Below are positions 33,191 through 46,900 of a stretch of DNA of 64,000 nucleotides, one piece after another. Every line of letters begins with the position of its first letter. Within the stretch, counting starts at the first letter, position 1. Location of the stretch: contig JAQGDQ010000208.1 in NCBI GenBank assembly GCA_030141605.1, positions 186,001 to 250,000 on the forward strand, read 5' to 3'. Source of the stretch: Tubiluchus corallicola. Taxonomy: Eukaryota > Priapulida > Priapulimorpha > Priapulimorphida > Tubiluchidae. The notes below the pieces were generated by a model. That model saw only the letters and a program-made list of their open reading frames with translations, did not search any database and had not been told where the DNA came from. Made by a program: the position numbers and the translations under genes.

Positions 33191-35340
33191 TAAATAAAAG
33201 CTAAAGAATAACTAAAGTTTACAGTGAAAATTCAGGTTAAAATACTAAATACTTGTTTTCTTTCTTGCATATGGGTCATATTCTACTCTACAGAATGTAT
33301 AATTTTCTTCCTATAATGCACTTTTTTAAATAACAATATTTCTGGTGCAAGATCATCTCATTACTGGTAGATGCCAAAGAAATAGACTGATTTTAGTTGT
33401 ATTTTATGCAGGAAAAGCATTTCAGACATCTGGTGAAGCTGAATTCGGATTCTTGTAAAGTTTTTCCCACTGCCCATTTTCAACATTTTCGATACATTAA
33501 ACGTGATAGAAAGTATCGGTTTAAAAATTAATTTGCAGAGTTTTATTCTTAATAGCACACGAAATGCTAAAATCTTCGCAAATGCTTTTGGAACAACATA
33601 TATCTTTATTACTTAATTTTGTATGTCTCTACAATCATTGTCATTTCTGTTACTTTGATGAAAAAGCTGAGGCAGGTGCCACTTATTGTTTTAAATTTTT
33701 ATCAGCAGAGAGCACTACGAGTGATTTGGTGGCAAACCCTTTAATTGTGGCCTGTTACATTATTTTGCAAGTTTTCTGCGAAAAGTTTTGGTTCAACCTA
33801 TTTTGATTATGTTAATTCATGATTACTACTAAAACATTTTAGCCATTAAAAAGCATAACATAAAATGGGTATAATCATATATGGTAAATTTTGCTAAGTT
33901 ACTATGAAAAAACAAGCAAAAAACTGTTAAATGGATATAGTTGACCAAGGAGCAACTGTACTGCATAGTTACTGTAGTAACATAGTTGGCATTAGAAAAT
34001 GTGTTTAGCTTTTGTCCTTTTCTTTCTTTTTACACACTTAAAGACATGAAAATGTCATATCTTCTAAGACATTTTCTATTGAATTTGTAATATTTCTAGA
34101 TGCTAGATGAAAAGATACCAATTGGCTCTTTGGCAACTCTTGTGTCTGCTTGATTGTGGCATTGATTTTATACTTCTTTGTTTCTCCTTTATGTTTTTTA
34201 TTTACTATGCTCCTGTGTTTTTTCAGTATATTTGTATCCATTTTATGTGCTATTAATATAAACAAAAACTCCCAAAAAGATTAGTAGTTCTAGTAAATTG
34301 TGACTTTTTTTTCACAAAAATGCAGTTAACAGCAATTTACTTAGTAATTCTCCATTCAGAAACTCACATGGTCTTCTAAATAAGGGTCTTGTTTGCTTTA
34401 CCTAGGGCTGAGACCCACTTAATCTCAAAATGCAGTCAATGGAATCAAATAAAAGTAATGGTTTTAGGCAAATAAAATGTTACATCTATTCAGTATTGTT
34501 GTACTTATTCATGTTAATGCGTGCATAATACAAATAGCAGAAAATTTTAATAATCTTGTAATAAAAATGAAAATATCAATCATAGAAGAACCAATTTGCG
34601 TTTTTTATAAAGCATAATTTGAAATCGTTTTCAAAGTCTAATTAAAATTGAAACATGTGCATTTTTTAATGTGTGCACATATCACTACTCAAAAATCAGT
34701 AGCTAATTTCCGAGACAGCAAGCAAACTAGTTTTTTTTGTCTACTAGCCACATTTTTATGCATCACGCCTGTGTTAAAACATTTATTATCACTTGCTTTG
34801 TCCACAATCATTTGCCATTACTGTTAATACTATTTACTTGCAAGCTCTTAATGTTCTTACACTCTGGCCGTTTTATTTCCTATAAGTGGATAAGATAGCA
34901 TTTTTCTGCACTTTTAACATAGGTAAGTTGCAAATTAGATAATACTGTAGTTATATTCATAGTGTGTGTGCTATACTGTTTTTATTCAAGTTTGTACTGT
35001 GACATATAGACCTGTCAGCAAATTAAATTTATAATGATGTATGTACTTGCTTATAGTGGGTAAATTTTTTAGAACTAGTCTGGTGGTTCTTGCCGGTTCT
35101 TCATTTGTTCACTTGTTTTCATTTTTCGTCTTCTCTAGTAAGAAAGCACAAACTTTGTCAAGTGCATTAGGGTGTTTGTTAACTACTAAATATTCTAATT
35201 AGTATGCTGCTTTAAAGGCATCATTACACTTATGCTATTTTACAGTAACAGTACACGAAGTACTGCTATATAAATGAATTTTTGTATCTGAAAAGAGATA
35301 CCAAAGTAACCAAACACAAGATATACTATATGTGGATACA
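33191..35340. other. Interval with no confident gene
   Basis: Two minus-strand frames (33361-33558 and 34038-34265) have a mildly protein-like composition but no consistent splice sites or known motifs. I do not call them. Confidence 0.35.
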
Positions 35341-35347
35341 AACGTAT

Positions 35348-35382
<35 letters not shown>

Positions 35383-35383
35383 G

Positions 35384-35748
35384 CAATTTGTGCCGCTTGT
35401 TTGACTGACAGAAATGGAAAATAAATGCTCAGAAATACAGTCCATATGCTTTAGCTATCATATATATATATATATATATAAAATGAGTAACAACAAAATG
35501 GTTTTAGACATAGTTTTACGCTTTTTTGTAGGTTGTTTTCATTTAATGAAAATCTATGAATTCATTATTTCTGATTAACAATGTTTGTTGTTGACTGTTG
35601 GGTAGTTTACATTCTATTTTATTACGAAGAACCCTTGCCATTTATAATTAAAAACACAATTTAATCTTTTCTTATGCTAAAGCATATGGACTGTGTTTCT
35701 GAGCATTTGTTTTCATTTCTGTCAGTCAAACAAGCGGCACAAATTGTT
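35384..35748. repeat. Inverted repeat, about 75-bp arms, upstream of DNase gene A
   Basis: The left arm (about 35384-35459) contains CAATTTGTGCCGCTTGTTTG, ACTGACAGAAATGGAAA and AGTCCATATGCTTTAGC. The right arm (about 35673-35748) is its reverse complement with only a few differences. The spacer is about 213 bp. (AT)n runs at 35357-35382 and 35459-35480 flank the left arm. The right arm is the one that aligns with DNA upstream of DNase gene B, so the left arm is the derived inverted copy. Confidence 0.8.
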
Positions 35749-35989
35749 GTGTGTAACAAACATGTGGTACGCCTATTAATAATGCATTTTGTTTGTTCTT
35801 AATATGTCTTGTCGGCTGTTGTATCTGAGCTGCGAATTTGCTCAGGAATGCTGAACTTACGAACTCAAATATGTGAAGTGGAACACAGTTCGCGTTGCTA
35901 AGGCGAAAGTTTAAGGTTGTTGGTTTTATATGTAAGCTACACCAATTTAGTTTCACTTGGTTATTGAAAATTAGTGCTATTTGTTGCAG

Positions 35990-38900
35990 AGTAAAATGTT
36001 ACTTCTAAATTCATTGGTAGCATTTGTATTTGTACTTCCAAACTTTTCTGGTGCAGCACCTGAGCGAAATGAGGCATTTCCGGAAACGACTTCCTGCTCC
36101 GGACTCAGCATCTTGGCCTGGAATATCCAGATTCTTGGTCAGAAAAAAATGGACAATGCCACAATTATAAATATAGTCACCAAGGTAAATTTTATATGGT
36201 AATTATAGGCCTTTGACGTAAGAGGGTGCTGTTTTGCGACTTGTCATAATCAACATGTGAGAAGGCAATAATGTGCTCTCAACTATGAAACCAGACCGTT
36301 TTGTTAAGAACTTTAAGCTGCACACTGCTGCCCACAGTGACCAGTCAAGGTAAAAATCTATCTAGTTTGCTAACCACAAAAAGTATCTTTAGATGTTCTT
36401 CTCGAAACGAGTGAACAAGTAGTACATGAAAGCAATTTTTTGGTAAAATAATTTGCGATAAAGGGTCAGAGAAAAATTTTAATTTTTAAGTAGTTGCTGT
36501 GCATCTAGCAATACTCACATTAGGGAATTAACTTATCCTGATATCAACAACCCTGGATGCTAGAGCTCGTCATTAGGTCAGAAAGCTTGTTATTATTAAG
36601 CTTATTCTTAGTGTAATTCTATATATAATGTATTATTATAAAAGATCTTAAATGTTTGGCGTCCATTATTGAAAATTCAACTGAACAAAAATCATAGACG
36701 TTTTTATGGATGGAAAGTTTTATTCTTTAAGTGTTGTTATGAAGTTGGTGATTTGTTTTCTTCTACTTTTCAATATATTTTGAAAAATTTAAATGTATTA
36801 AGGGAGCTTGTGTTAAATTATCAACAGATAATCAACTGTTAATATAAGTTCGTCTAGTGCGAGATTAAATTTTAAGTTTTATGTAGTAGTGTTCGAAATA
36901 TGAAGTCTGCGCACAGTAAGATCGTACGTTGGCATTTTAAAATTAGAAGGCAAGAGTTTTTTTAACTGTGTGAAAATTTGCTGTTGCCCTTTATATGTAT
37001 TCAAGTTCTATAGATGCTCATGGTAAATGTATAATGGTCACTGTCTGGTGGATATTTTATTTGTAACTTCAGCTTTTTTTCAGTGCAGATGTTTATGGTC
37101 ACATGGTTAGGTATTTTTTTCTCTTCGAGTTTTCTGTAATGACACTAGCAAAATTTTTCATTTTTAGGTCATGAAGGAACATGATATTATTTTGGTTCAG
37201 GAAATTCGTGATTCTGAAGAAATGGTTCCTGGTCGCCTTCTAGATGCTTTAAAGTAAAACAGTTTATTTCTTATTTTGAAGATGCATTTACTTGTGAACC
37301 ATTTGAATGCCAATTTCAGTTAATAAGATAATGTTTTTTGCTTTATGGTTCTTTTTCTCTACATATATGATTCTTTTTCTCTACAGTATTACTCAATAGT
37401 CTTGATGAGTCTCACACTGCGAATTTTATTAGAATGTGACAAAAGATTTTTAGAATAATATGTGACAAATCACTTCAGCAAGAAAATTTGCAGCACTAAA
37501 CTCTGTTGCTTTTGAATTTTTTTTCTTTCAAAGTGCTGCTGGCATGTAAAAATCACTGTAGTGTGTATGACATGTATTGACACCTATATAACTATAGCTG
37601 CTGAAGTAAATTTTACTTCTTTTCACTGAAGAATTTTACCTTTTGTACTTATTTCAATTATTCAACTTGGGTTGAGGCAACACTTGCTTGAGCATCCCAG
37701 CCAAGTCATCCTACCCTGCACTTGATGGTTCCAAAAGTTAGGAGGGACCTAGCTGCGTCCCATATTAGAATAAGCAAATAGACAACAGAGATCTGTTAGC
37801 CACATTTTGTTGCATGTTATAAATTTTCCCTATACAAAGTAAATGGCTTGAATCAGTATGGAATGAAATGAAATCAGCTAGAACAAGTATTGAACCCAGA
37901 CAGTCATAAACCATGCACTATACAGCCTTGGCATAGCTTAACTTTGATTGCAAAAGCATACACGCATGGCCACATGATTATATCTTTCTGCAGAATACTA
38001 GATAACTATTACTCCATATTATACGCACTACGTAAATCTGTACTTTTATGCATCAGAACAGACTTTTGATTCTATTTATTAGTTTGTTAAATTTACTTTT
38101 TTCAAACATGTCGTGTCAAGAATAAATATCCACTTAGTGTGAAACATGCTAGACAGAAGTTGATTGATTCAAACTGATGAATAACTGAACAGTTTGACTT
38201 TCTTTTTCAGTACTGCGTATGGAAGTGCTGCTTACAGTTACGTTGTCAGCCCCCGTCTTGGTTCAACTTCTTCAAAAGAGCAATATGCCATCTACTATAG
38301 GTATTACTTGATTTATAATTATCAACCCCTTATTTATCTTATTTATGATGGTCAAAAAGTGTTGTTTACAATTTGTTTTTTTCACAATTCGCTTCAGCCA
38401 AATGTTTGGACTACTTTGGTATACCATTTAGACTTACATATTGAATGGTGTCTTGGCTTTTTATTTGTGAGAACGTGTCATAATAGAGTACCGTTACATC
38501 TTGAGTGATTAAAAAAAGTTTAGCTTGACTTGAGTCAGTTGATGATTTCCTTGAAATGCCAAATTACATTTAGTGCAAAGTTCTAGGCAGAAGTAGCTGT
38601 GGAAAAATTATTTGGTGTAGTTCATTTTAGGACAAAGAAATTTGAGTGGCCTTGGTGTGTGTTTGATGACCAAAAGTTATAAAACACTGAATTTAATCAG
38701 TATTGGATGAATGGCTGATTGGTAGACTGACTGTACAATCTGTTATATACCCCAAGGCTATGCATTATTTAACTCCTTCCCGATGAGTACATACATTTAC
38801 CTATCATCTATGACGGGTAAAAGCAATGCCTTATTAGCTAAACTTTACACTCTCCAAATTTAATAAAGTTGGAATAAGAAAAATAAAAAAATATCTTTAT

Positions 38901-41900
38901 CTATTATTTGTAAAGTTTGGAGCAATTTCACAGTGAGACCTGTCACTTGGGTATTATCAGTTACATGTCTATAGTGGGACAATTTCTGTTTATTTCACTT
39001 GTTAGTAGTACTGTATGTATGCTGTCACACCTTCAGCCTTTGCAAAAGCTGTTGCCAGTAAACAAACAAATAAAGGAATATCTATGTGCCCTACCTATAC
39101 TTATTCAGCTATTGATTTGGTGTGCCGGCTGTTAACTCAAGTGCCAGAAGACAATAGTTATCATTATGTGCAGCCAGTACAGACAGACTTATCTGCGGCA
39201 GGTACTACAATTTCAGTACAATTTTCATAATGTCTCATGCATTTGCATAGCTGTCAAATGTGCAAACTTGGAGTGATTTAAATACTTTGCAAAATTTTAT
39301 ACAGACTTGAACAGTTTTAGATACAAGCTGGAATCACTTGGAAGCTAAAAGACTTTGAAATGAATCTCTGTTGAAATTTTGCAAATTTTTTAAATTGTCC
39401 TGTTAATTACTCCATTGTAAAAACTCTAATAATTAATGTTAGAGTGCCAGATGGAAAGTTTAATTCTTTTTCAGAAAATATGTGGGTTTGCTTAGTATCT
39501 CATGCAGTGAGGCTGTTGTGGGCAGTTTTCTTCAGAGATGACAAAAACCACAGGAAGGAGATATGCGTACCCAAACCGGGCCAGAACATTTTGCCCATTT
39601 CATGTCTAATCTTAGAAGACTAATTTTCATAATGAAATATTTCCTGGTCCTACCATTGCCAGTGCTGTTGAATGCTAGATTCCATCTTCCAAGTGTCAAA
39701 TTTTATAAAAAAATGTATTTTTCACTAATGTTCTTTCAGTAATGTTAGTGAGGAGCTCAAAATTTGATGTGTTTTTGTCTTTTTTTATACAGGACAGATA
39801 AAGGAAATTTTTTAGATCATCATGTTTACAATGATGCTGGTAAAAAGTTTGAGAGACCACCAATAGTTGCACGGTTTGAAACAAATTCAGGTGCTAGTGG
39901 TAAGTTTAGTCCTATCTCTCTTACTTTTTGTTAATTAGGAGCTGCATTATATCTTACAGGCAGTGCTCATCAAAAACTCACATTTATTTATTTAGCATAT
40001 TGTTTTACATGTAAGTAAGCACACATTTGAATTTACACAATTTTTATCAGAGGCAGTTGTAGAGACAGTTAATTTCTTTGAATGAGACTGTAGTTTTTGT
40101 CTGTTTTGCACGGTCTCTTTTTACGTTTGTCTGCACATTCTGACATATCCAGTTTATTTGATTCTCTTTTGCAGTGTGTTTCCTGATACATTTGTTTGTT
40201 TATGTTCTAGATGTCTTGCATGATTTCTTTTTTGCCGGAATACATACGAAACCAGATGACGCAAAAGAAGAAATTGATGCATTAGTTGATGTGTATGATA
40301 CAGAATCCAGTCAATATGGTCAATTGGTAAGTCTAAGAATTTGGATAGAGAATTGTCAAGATGCTGATTGAATGTATTTGATGCGATAAGTTTAATTATT
40401 AACAATAACTTCCACCATTTGAGATTATTAATCAAGGCAAACATTTTCAAGTCAGTGTTTTTTTTTCTTAGCAGTGTCAACAGTAAAACTACTTATATCT
40501 AAAGCATCATTTTTACTTGTTTAATTACTGTAAATGATTTTTTTTTTACTTTGTAAATGTCTCCTTAGAAATATAAACTCACTAATATATGTCCTTGGCT
40601 TACACTTGCCGTATATACATGTGTACAAGTCGATGTGCATTTTAAGACCAAAAATTGCATCATTTTATATATTACCTGTGTACAAGTCGACCATAAAATA
40701 TTAAGATCTTCCAGAGTAAATGATGTCAACAATGGGCGAGTAATGAATCAATAGCCTACTGTGTTAGTGTGTAAGATACGTGCAAGTGCCTGGGCCGAGT
40801 ATATTATACCTACCCGATGTGTATATATATATTCATGTTGCGGGCCCTCAATGCAATCCATGATAATGCAGCCTGACCTTTCATCGCGCATAATTGGTTG
40901 TAATGCCTTTAACCCTAGGATATCGCGGCCAGGATACATCGTAACATTTCAACATATTTGTATTGTTGACGACTCTTTAGCGTCATCTCCCAAAAACATG
41001 TCATAAGTATAAGTCAACCCCGAAAATTTCACCTTAAAATTGCCTCCAAAAAATTCGACTTGTACATAAGTATATAAGGTATTTTACAGAATGCAATTCT
41101 GATGGGTGATTTCAATGCTGATTGCACCTACGTGTGTAAGAGTTGTTGGGATGACATTCGCCTTCGCACACAGGAGCGATTTCACTGGCCCATTGGTGAT
41201 GATGTTGATACAACCACGACCAATTCTGACTGCGCTTATGACAGGTAGGAATCTGTGAGTTCAAACTTGGCTGTATTTTGTTTTTTGCGAAAACTCATAC
41301 TTTTGGCAAATTTTTTATTCATATTTCCACTTCTACATATACTGGCATATATTTTTTTATTTAAGTACATACTTAATAGTATATTATTCTGTGTTTTACA
41401 GTTAGTATTTAGAATTTTGGATTAAAAACTTTATTTGTTTAGTGTAACGATTATTCTCATCTTTGTGATTCTGCATAGGCTATGTTGTATATATGTTTAT
41501 ATATTGCACCTAGTTTATATGTTTTATACATTATATTATAGGCATGTATATTTTTTCCTTACAAATTTGATTTATAAAATTTCTAAGTAATAGCATGTTG
41601 TATCTTATGTAGGAATTTTCCTTCAACTATAAGATAATGAATGGCCTGATAGATTATAAGAAACTGTAAATCAGGCTTTCTCTTGTTTAAACAAAATTAA
41701 GTTTTATAACCTTTGGTGCATAAAAAACAAATCAAGCCAATTTGCTTACATGTGTTTTATATTTTTTATTGAATCTTAATTAGTATTCAGTGATTAGTGG
41801 TTTCGTGCATTCATTTTACTTTTCGTTCAGTAAATATCACATTTTATTAGCCTTTTGCAATGAATTGCTGTGTGTTTCTGTTTCATCACCTGCCTTACTT

Positions 41901-42611
41901 ATTTTTGCACCTAACTCAAATTGTTGAATACTTCATTTTTTGAGGAGAGGATAGGAATATGAAAATATGTGCATATATATGTTGTGAGAGACTGTTGTAT
42001 TTCTTTGTATTTCAGGTTTGTCTATATTGGTAACGAGGTGATTAATACCTTCGGTGGAGCGGAAATAATTGACTTCCAGAAAATTTATGGGTTGAGTAAC
42101 GACCTGGTAAGAGCTACTTTTTAGCATTATTAGGATAACATGATGTAACACCATGCTTGGTGTTAGTATTCGATCTAATGCACGTCTGTAGGTTATCTGT
42201 GAAGCCCCAACAAATTAACGCCCTGACGAGCATTTCTCCCATCAAAACAGCAGTCAACAATATACTTATGAATGTCCCAAGGACATTAATTAGGCATCAG
42301 TGCTTAAGTGCGCACTATCACCTGACAACATGTTGAACTACAAAAATGATGATATAAGCATTTAATCTTAGGCCCTAATACAATACATTCAGTTGATAAA
42401 AAAACTACATCATAATGTAGAAATGTGCCTCTACCTATATTTTTACACAAATTTATACAGGCGGTAATGGCCGTGTGAATACATGCATATCATTTGCATG
42501 AATGGCTCATGACCACCTCTGTTCATACTTGCTCTAAAAGGCTTCATTCACCATACTGATTCCTACCTGCTTACCTCATGCAAGAAAAATATGTAGTTTG
42601 TATTTACGCCC

Positions 42612-42656
<45 letters not shown>

Positions 42657-43951
42657 TGTGCTGCCATCATTCATCTGTGTAGCCAATTTTTACTGTACTT
42701 CGGTTAGCGTTGTCTTTTAGTTATCCCTTTAATATGCTTAAACTGTAGTCTAAGAATTGCAAGTTCAAGCCTCATACTAACTTTTGATTTCTTGTCACTC
42801 TTTAAGAAGGGCAGCTTATTGATTGGTGCTACATAGAAAATAGCTTGGTGTGAAGGAATGGATGACTAAAAATGAGTGCGAAGCATAGTGTCCCATGTTA
42901 GAGGCCAATTACATCAAGCTTAAAAAAATTGTCTTGAAGTTTTATATTACTTACATACTGTCTTTTTGCATGCAGGGTTTGCATCGGCAATAACGCTATA
43001 CAAAACTTGAAAATTTAAACTCCCGCGATGACTGATAGTTGCAGCCATTTTAATAGTAGGTCGTTTGAAACAAGTTTAGATAACATTGCGTTAAGTTTGA
43101 AAAAATAATCAGGGCATGCATAGCACACATGTTACTACTAACTAAGTAAAATTTTAGATTACTGTATCTTGTCAGTAATATTAAAAATATGTTTTTGGTT
43201 AGTCAGTGGCACACCCTGGAGGGTGAGGCAGCGACATTTTACCATTTGGCACGAGAATTTTAAATTACAGTTTCTAGTTACATAAGTCTTTACAGCAGGT
43301 GAGTCAAATGCTAAGTTAATATAGATTTGCATGGAAAATCTTTTGGGACATAATTTAACATTGCCCTTTCTTCCCCTGATTTATGTTTGCGTTTGGTGAC
43401 TTTATGTAAGGGCGACTTTGGAAGAGTATTACGGGTGATTTAAAATGAAAACAAACAAAAATTCCTTTTAACGCATGTACGATATATGCATAAAAATGCC
43501 GTAAAGTATTATAATTTTTACGGTGATTTTTCTAAAACCTACTTCAACTACCCCTTTTCTTGTCCTTTAAGCCAGGAGTGTGTGTCTGCCAGCATCGTAT
43601 GTTTCCTAAAAATTGTTCAGAAACTGGTATGGTCTGCAAATATAAAGGAGCAAGAATGTAAATTGAATTTTTATAAATTCAGCTTTTTTTTACAAGCACT
43701 AAATATCAAATGCGGGTTAGAGTTGTAACTAATTGTTTTATGCCTTTTTAGTTTTTAGACATTAAAAGTCGGACTCAAATAGTCAATTGATTTTTCAGGC
43801 GCAAGATGTGAGTGATCATTATCCAATAAGAATGCTGATCAGGTGTCAGGATCATAACGTAATTCGTGCTGAAAGCTGTGCCCCTAGATTTTTCACATTT
43901 TTCTCTTTAGTAATTTTCATCACTGTTGCATGGCTTTTAGGGATATATTAG
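35990..43951 (+). CDS. DNASE1: DNase I-like secreted endonuclease, gene A (8 exons; ATG at 35996)
   Basis: Exons: ATG 35996-36184, 37168-37253, 38211-38300, 39793-39899, 40211-40326, 41090-41244, 42016-42106, 43799-43951. All are GT-AG and join in frame to 328 residues. A TTGTTGCAG acceptor six bases before the ATG implies a 5' UTR exon. The protein is a Ca/Mg-dependent extracellular DNA endonuclease. It has a signal peptide (about 1-20), then an exonuclease-endonuclease-phosphatase fold. Residues equivalent to bovine E39, E78, H134, D168, N170, D212 and H252 are present (E75, E115, H169, D203, N205, D247, H285), as is the structural cysteine pair C208/C244. The small C101-C104 loop of mammals is absent. 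After the fold, about 30 residues end in a hydrophobic stretch (SLVIFITVAWLLGIY), like the GPI-anchor signal of some DNase1-like proteins. Tandem paralogue at 50527-56177. Confidence 0.94.
40609..41079. mobile_element. MITE in intron 5 of DNase gene A, ending next to exon 6
   Basis: The left end reads CCGTATATACATGTGTACAA then GTCGA. The right end, reverse-complemented, reads CCTTATATACTTATGTACAA then GTCGAA. The 471-bp insert is absent from the same intron of gene B, where the flanks run on without it. Its right end stops ten bases before exon 6. No clear target duplication was found; the family is unknown. Small ORFs inside are chance. Confidence 0.75.
42613..42652. repeat. (TA)n microsatellite in the intergenic-like intron 7 of gene A
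   Basis: Twenty perfect TA units between exons 7 and 8 of the first DNase gene. Confidence 0.95.
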
Positions 43952-46900
43952 CCACTTTTGGCACAAGTACATGGCTTTTGAATAGGTGATAGAATACTGT
44001 AGTGATAAACTTTTTTCAGTAACAGCAGTTGTGTGAAGATTAAAATTTCTTACGTGACTCTCCATGCAATACGAAGCTAATAATTTTAGTAGCAAGAAAG
44101 TTGTGCTGTAAAAGTCAAAACGCCTCTGTGAATCTTTTAATAATTCTTCAATTTTGTGATTGTGATAAAGATGACCTTAATTTAGCGAGGGCTTTGTGAA
44201 ACCGGTTGCAAATATTTTGATTTAGAAATCAAAAAGTCTCTAGAGTGCTGTTGAAATTTGCCAGTGCTTTACTTTTGTTGATAATTTTGTGACAGTTTAT
44301 GTCAGAAACAATTGATTTCACAGATAGTATATTAATGCTATAAAAAATTATGTGATATCATCTTGTTAGCATAATTATGTTATACTGTCGGATTTTGTAG
44401 ATGTTGTATTAATGCAATGGTATCTTATAGTTAGTACTAATGGTATATTCAAGGGATATAGCACCTTAGATGTGGCAAAATACATTTTTAGCCAATTTTT
44501 ACAATTCATTGAACTGTTTTGCTACTGTTTTAACAAGTGAACCTCAGTATTTTGTTAGCAAGGTGCTATTGTAGAACCAAAGCCTTTTTAAAAAATAAGT
44601 ACGACTTTGTGAAATTAATTTTATCATTTTAAATCAAGCTAATTTTATATTTAATTAATGATTGAGACATGGTGTCTTTTATTATTTGTATTATGATGCA
44701 CATTCCGATAAAATCAGAGTTCAGATGAAGTCAGATGAATCGTTTACATGACCAGACAAATGTGGATGACAAAATCAAATAGAGTGGGACAGACTTTGTC
44801 CAGAATGGGAAAATTTAACAACCGACTTCATGATTGACTCGTCGGATGAATGTCGGGAGGTGCTGTGCTTTTATCCAGATAATGCCTTTCAACTGTGTGG
44901 CATTATTATTAACATCATTTATTTTTTGAACACACGTATGTACGAATACATAAGAGGTTGAATTAAAAATAAACTATTAAAAAGAAAAATCAGACCAGAA
45001 TGAACAATTATTAGTATACACAAATGTGAGTACAGTGCATTGTAACCAATAATGAAACTTCTCGCCTACACGTGACATCCTATAAACATAATATGAATGT
45101 GAAAATGCATATTAATTAGTGTAAATAAGACATACATTTAAAAAGCATTAATCTATTTATGTTTTGACCCTGGTGTGTATGAGGGGTGTCCCGAGTAAGC
45201 AAAGAGGGGATACGGCATTTAGCACAACAGTTAGATTATAAACTGTAGCATTTGGGTTTCTTTGTAAACGAAATAAAATCTGACGTCGTCCGACACTAGC
45301 TGACACTGTTGGTCACATAATCAGATGCAAATCATGAAAACTGGTTTGTATAGTAAAATAGTAATATTACTTACTTTGTTGGCATTGTTTGAACTCATTT
45401 ACTTTTTATATAAACTTTTTCATATCTAAGGAGCATAATATAGGAACGTATCAAAAATTACTACAGTGTGTAATATAAATTGTATACTAATTTCGTTCAA
45501 GCCTTTTTTCGTTGAATAATGTTGTTTTTCTATTTTTCCAATATATTTTACTATTATTGGATAATTTATTATTGAGACGTACTACAATTTGCAGGCCTGT
45601 ATGTAATATTATTTAAACAGCACATTTAGTAAGATACCAAGCTTACTAGTCTAAAACTGGCAGTCAAAAGAGAATATTTTGTTTTTTTTCTAGTTATATG
45701 AATTTGCTTAATTAGAGCATAATTAAGTACCATGAATGAAATTTACATGTTTACGTAGTCAAGCTCATCAGAAATTAGTAGTTGACTGATATACTGCCTG
45801 TCTAGTCTTTTTGTTGTACCTTACTCTGTCACCAAGTGTCTGTCACTTATAATTGTGTCTCCATGTCCTTTTAGAAGTGAATGATATTGAGATTGTCCTT
45901 CTGTAGCAGCAAAACAGTAATTCCAGTAAAAAATTTTGTGCTTTTATGTTTGATCATTGTTATTTCTTGGCGTAGTTATCAGATGTTCTGGATTATACGT
46001 GACTGAAAAGTTTTTTACCGATTGCATGTCTTTGATAGTAAGCTAAACATTAATGGACAGCTATTCTTGTAGCATGATTTAATATTAGAAGACAATCTTT
46101 ATCAAGTATTTTGGAACTTTCTGTAACCTGTAACTAAATTTTATCTTTTTGTATAAGAAATGCTGTTACATGTACAGTATTCATTTAAAAAAATGTGTTA
46201 GAATCGCTGTTATGAGAGCTTACACGCTTATGTAATTATGTGTTTTTTAAATTATAGGCAAATATTTATGCTAATATGAATGTAAGCATTTTAAATTAAT
46301 TAAAACTGTGATTGCCTATTTTTGCTACGGTAAGATTTTACAAATTATCAATATTCTATTTCGATTAATTGGTAGAAACATTTCCAGTATTATTTTTAAT
46401 ATTTTGTACTAGTAAAACAAATAATAGATTGTTCATGTGCAGTGATTAGTTATTTTTAGTTGATGCTTTTGTGAACAGCTGTGTTTGTTTATTTTAGAGT
46501 TCTACTTATTTGAGAAAGATGCGAGACCTGGGCTGGTGCTAAAATTTTGCCCCAACTTCGGAAAGTTGATTTCTGTTCCGGACAGTGGCTCGTAGCTAAA
46601 ATTACTGGGTGTGCTGTTTCAGAAAATTTTTAGCCATTCTTTTAATACTTCTTCTAAACGAAACAAACACGTGTAATTTTAATGCTGTAATTGTAATTTT
46701 AACCAAGAAACACACAAAAATTTATACATAAACTTGATAAAACCCTAAACAAAAAATATTGTTTGCTTGCGAATAGCCTAAATTGTCGCAATTCAAGAAT
46801 TTGCCGGTATACGGCTTTTAAGCACGTGACAACTGACAACACACGCTGTGTGAGCGACAATACTCTTTCTACCTAAAGTGCAGCATCTTATCTCAGACAT

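Noticed and set aside
40748-41006. Overlapping ORFs in intron 5 of DNase A
   Set aside because: They lie wholly inside the MITE and overlap each other antisense with no known motif.
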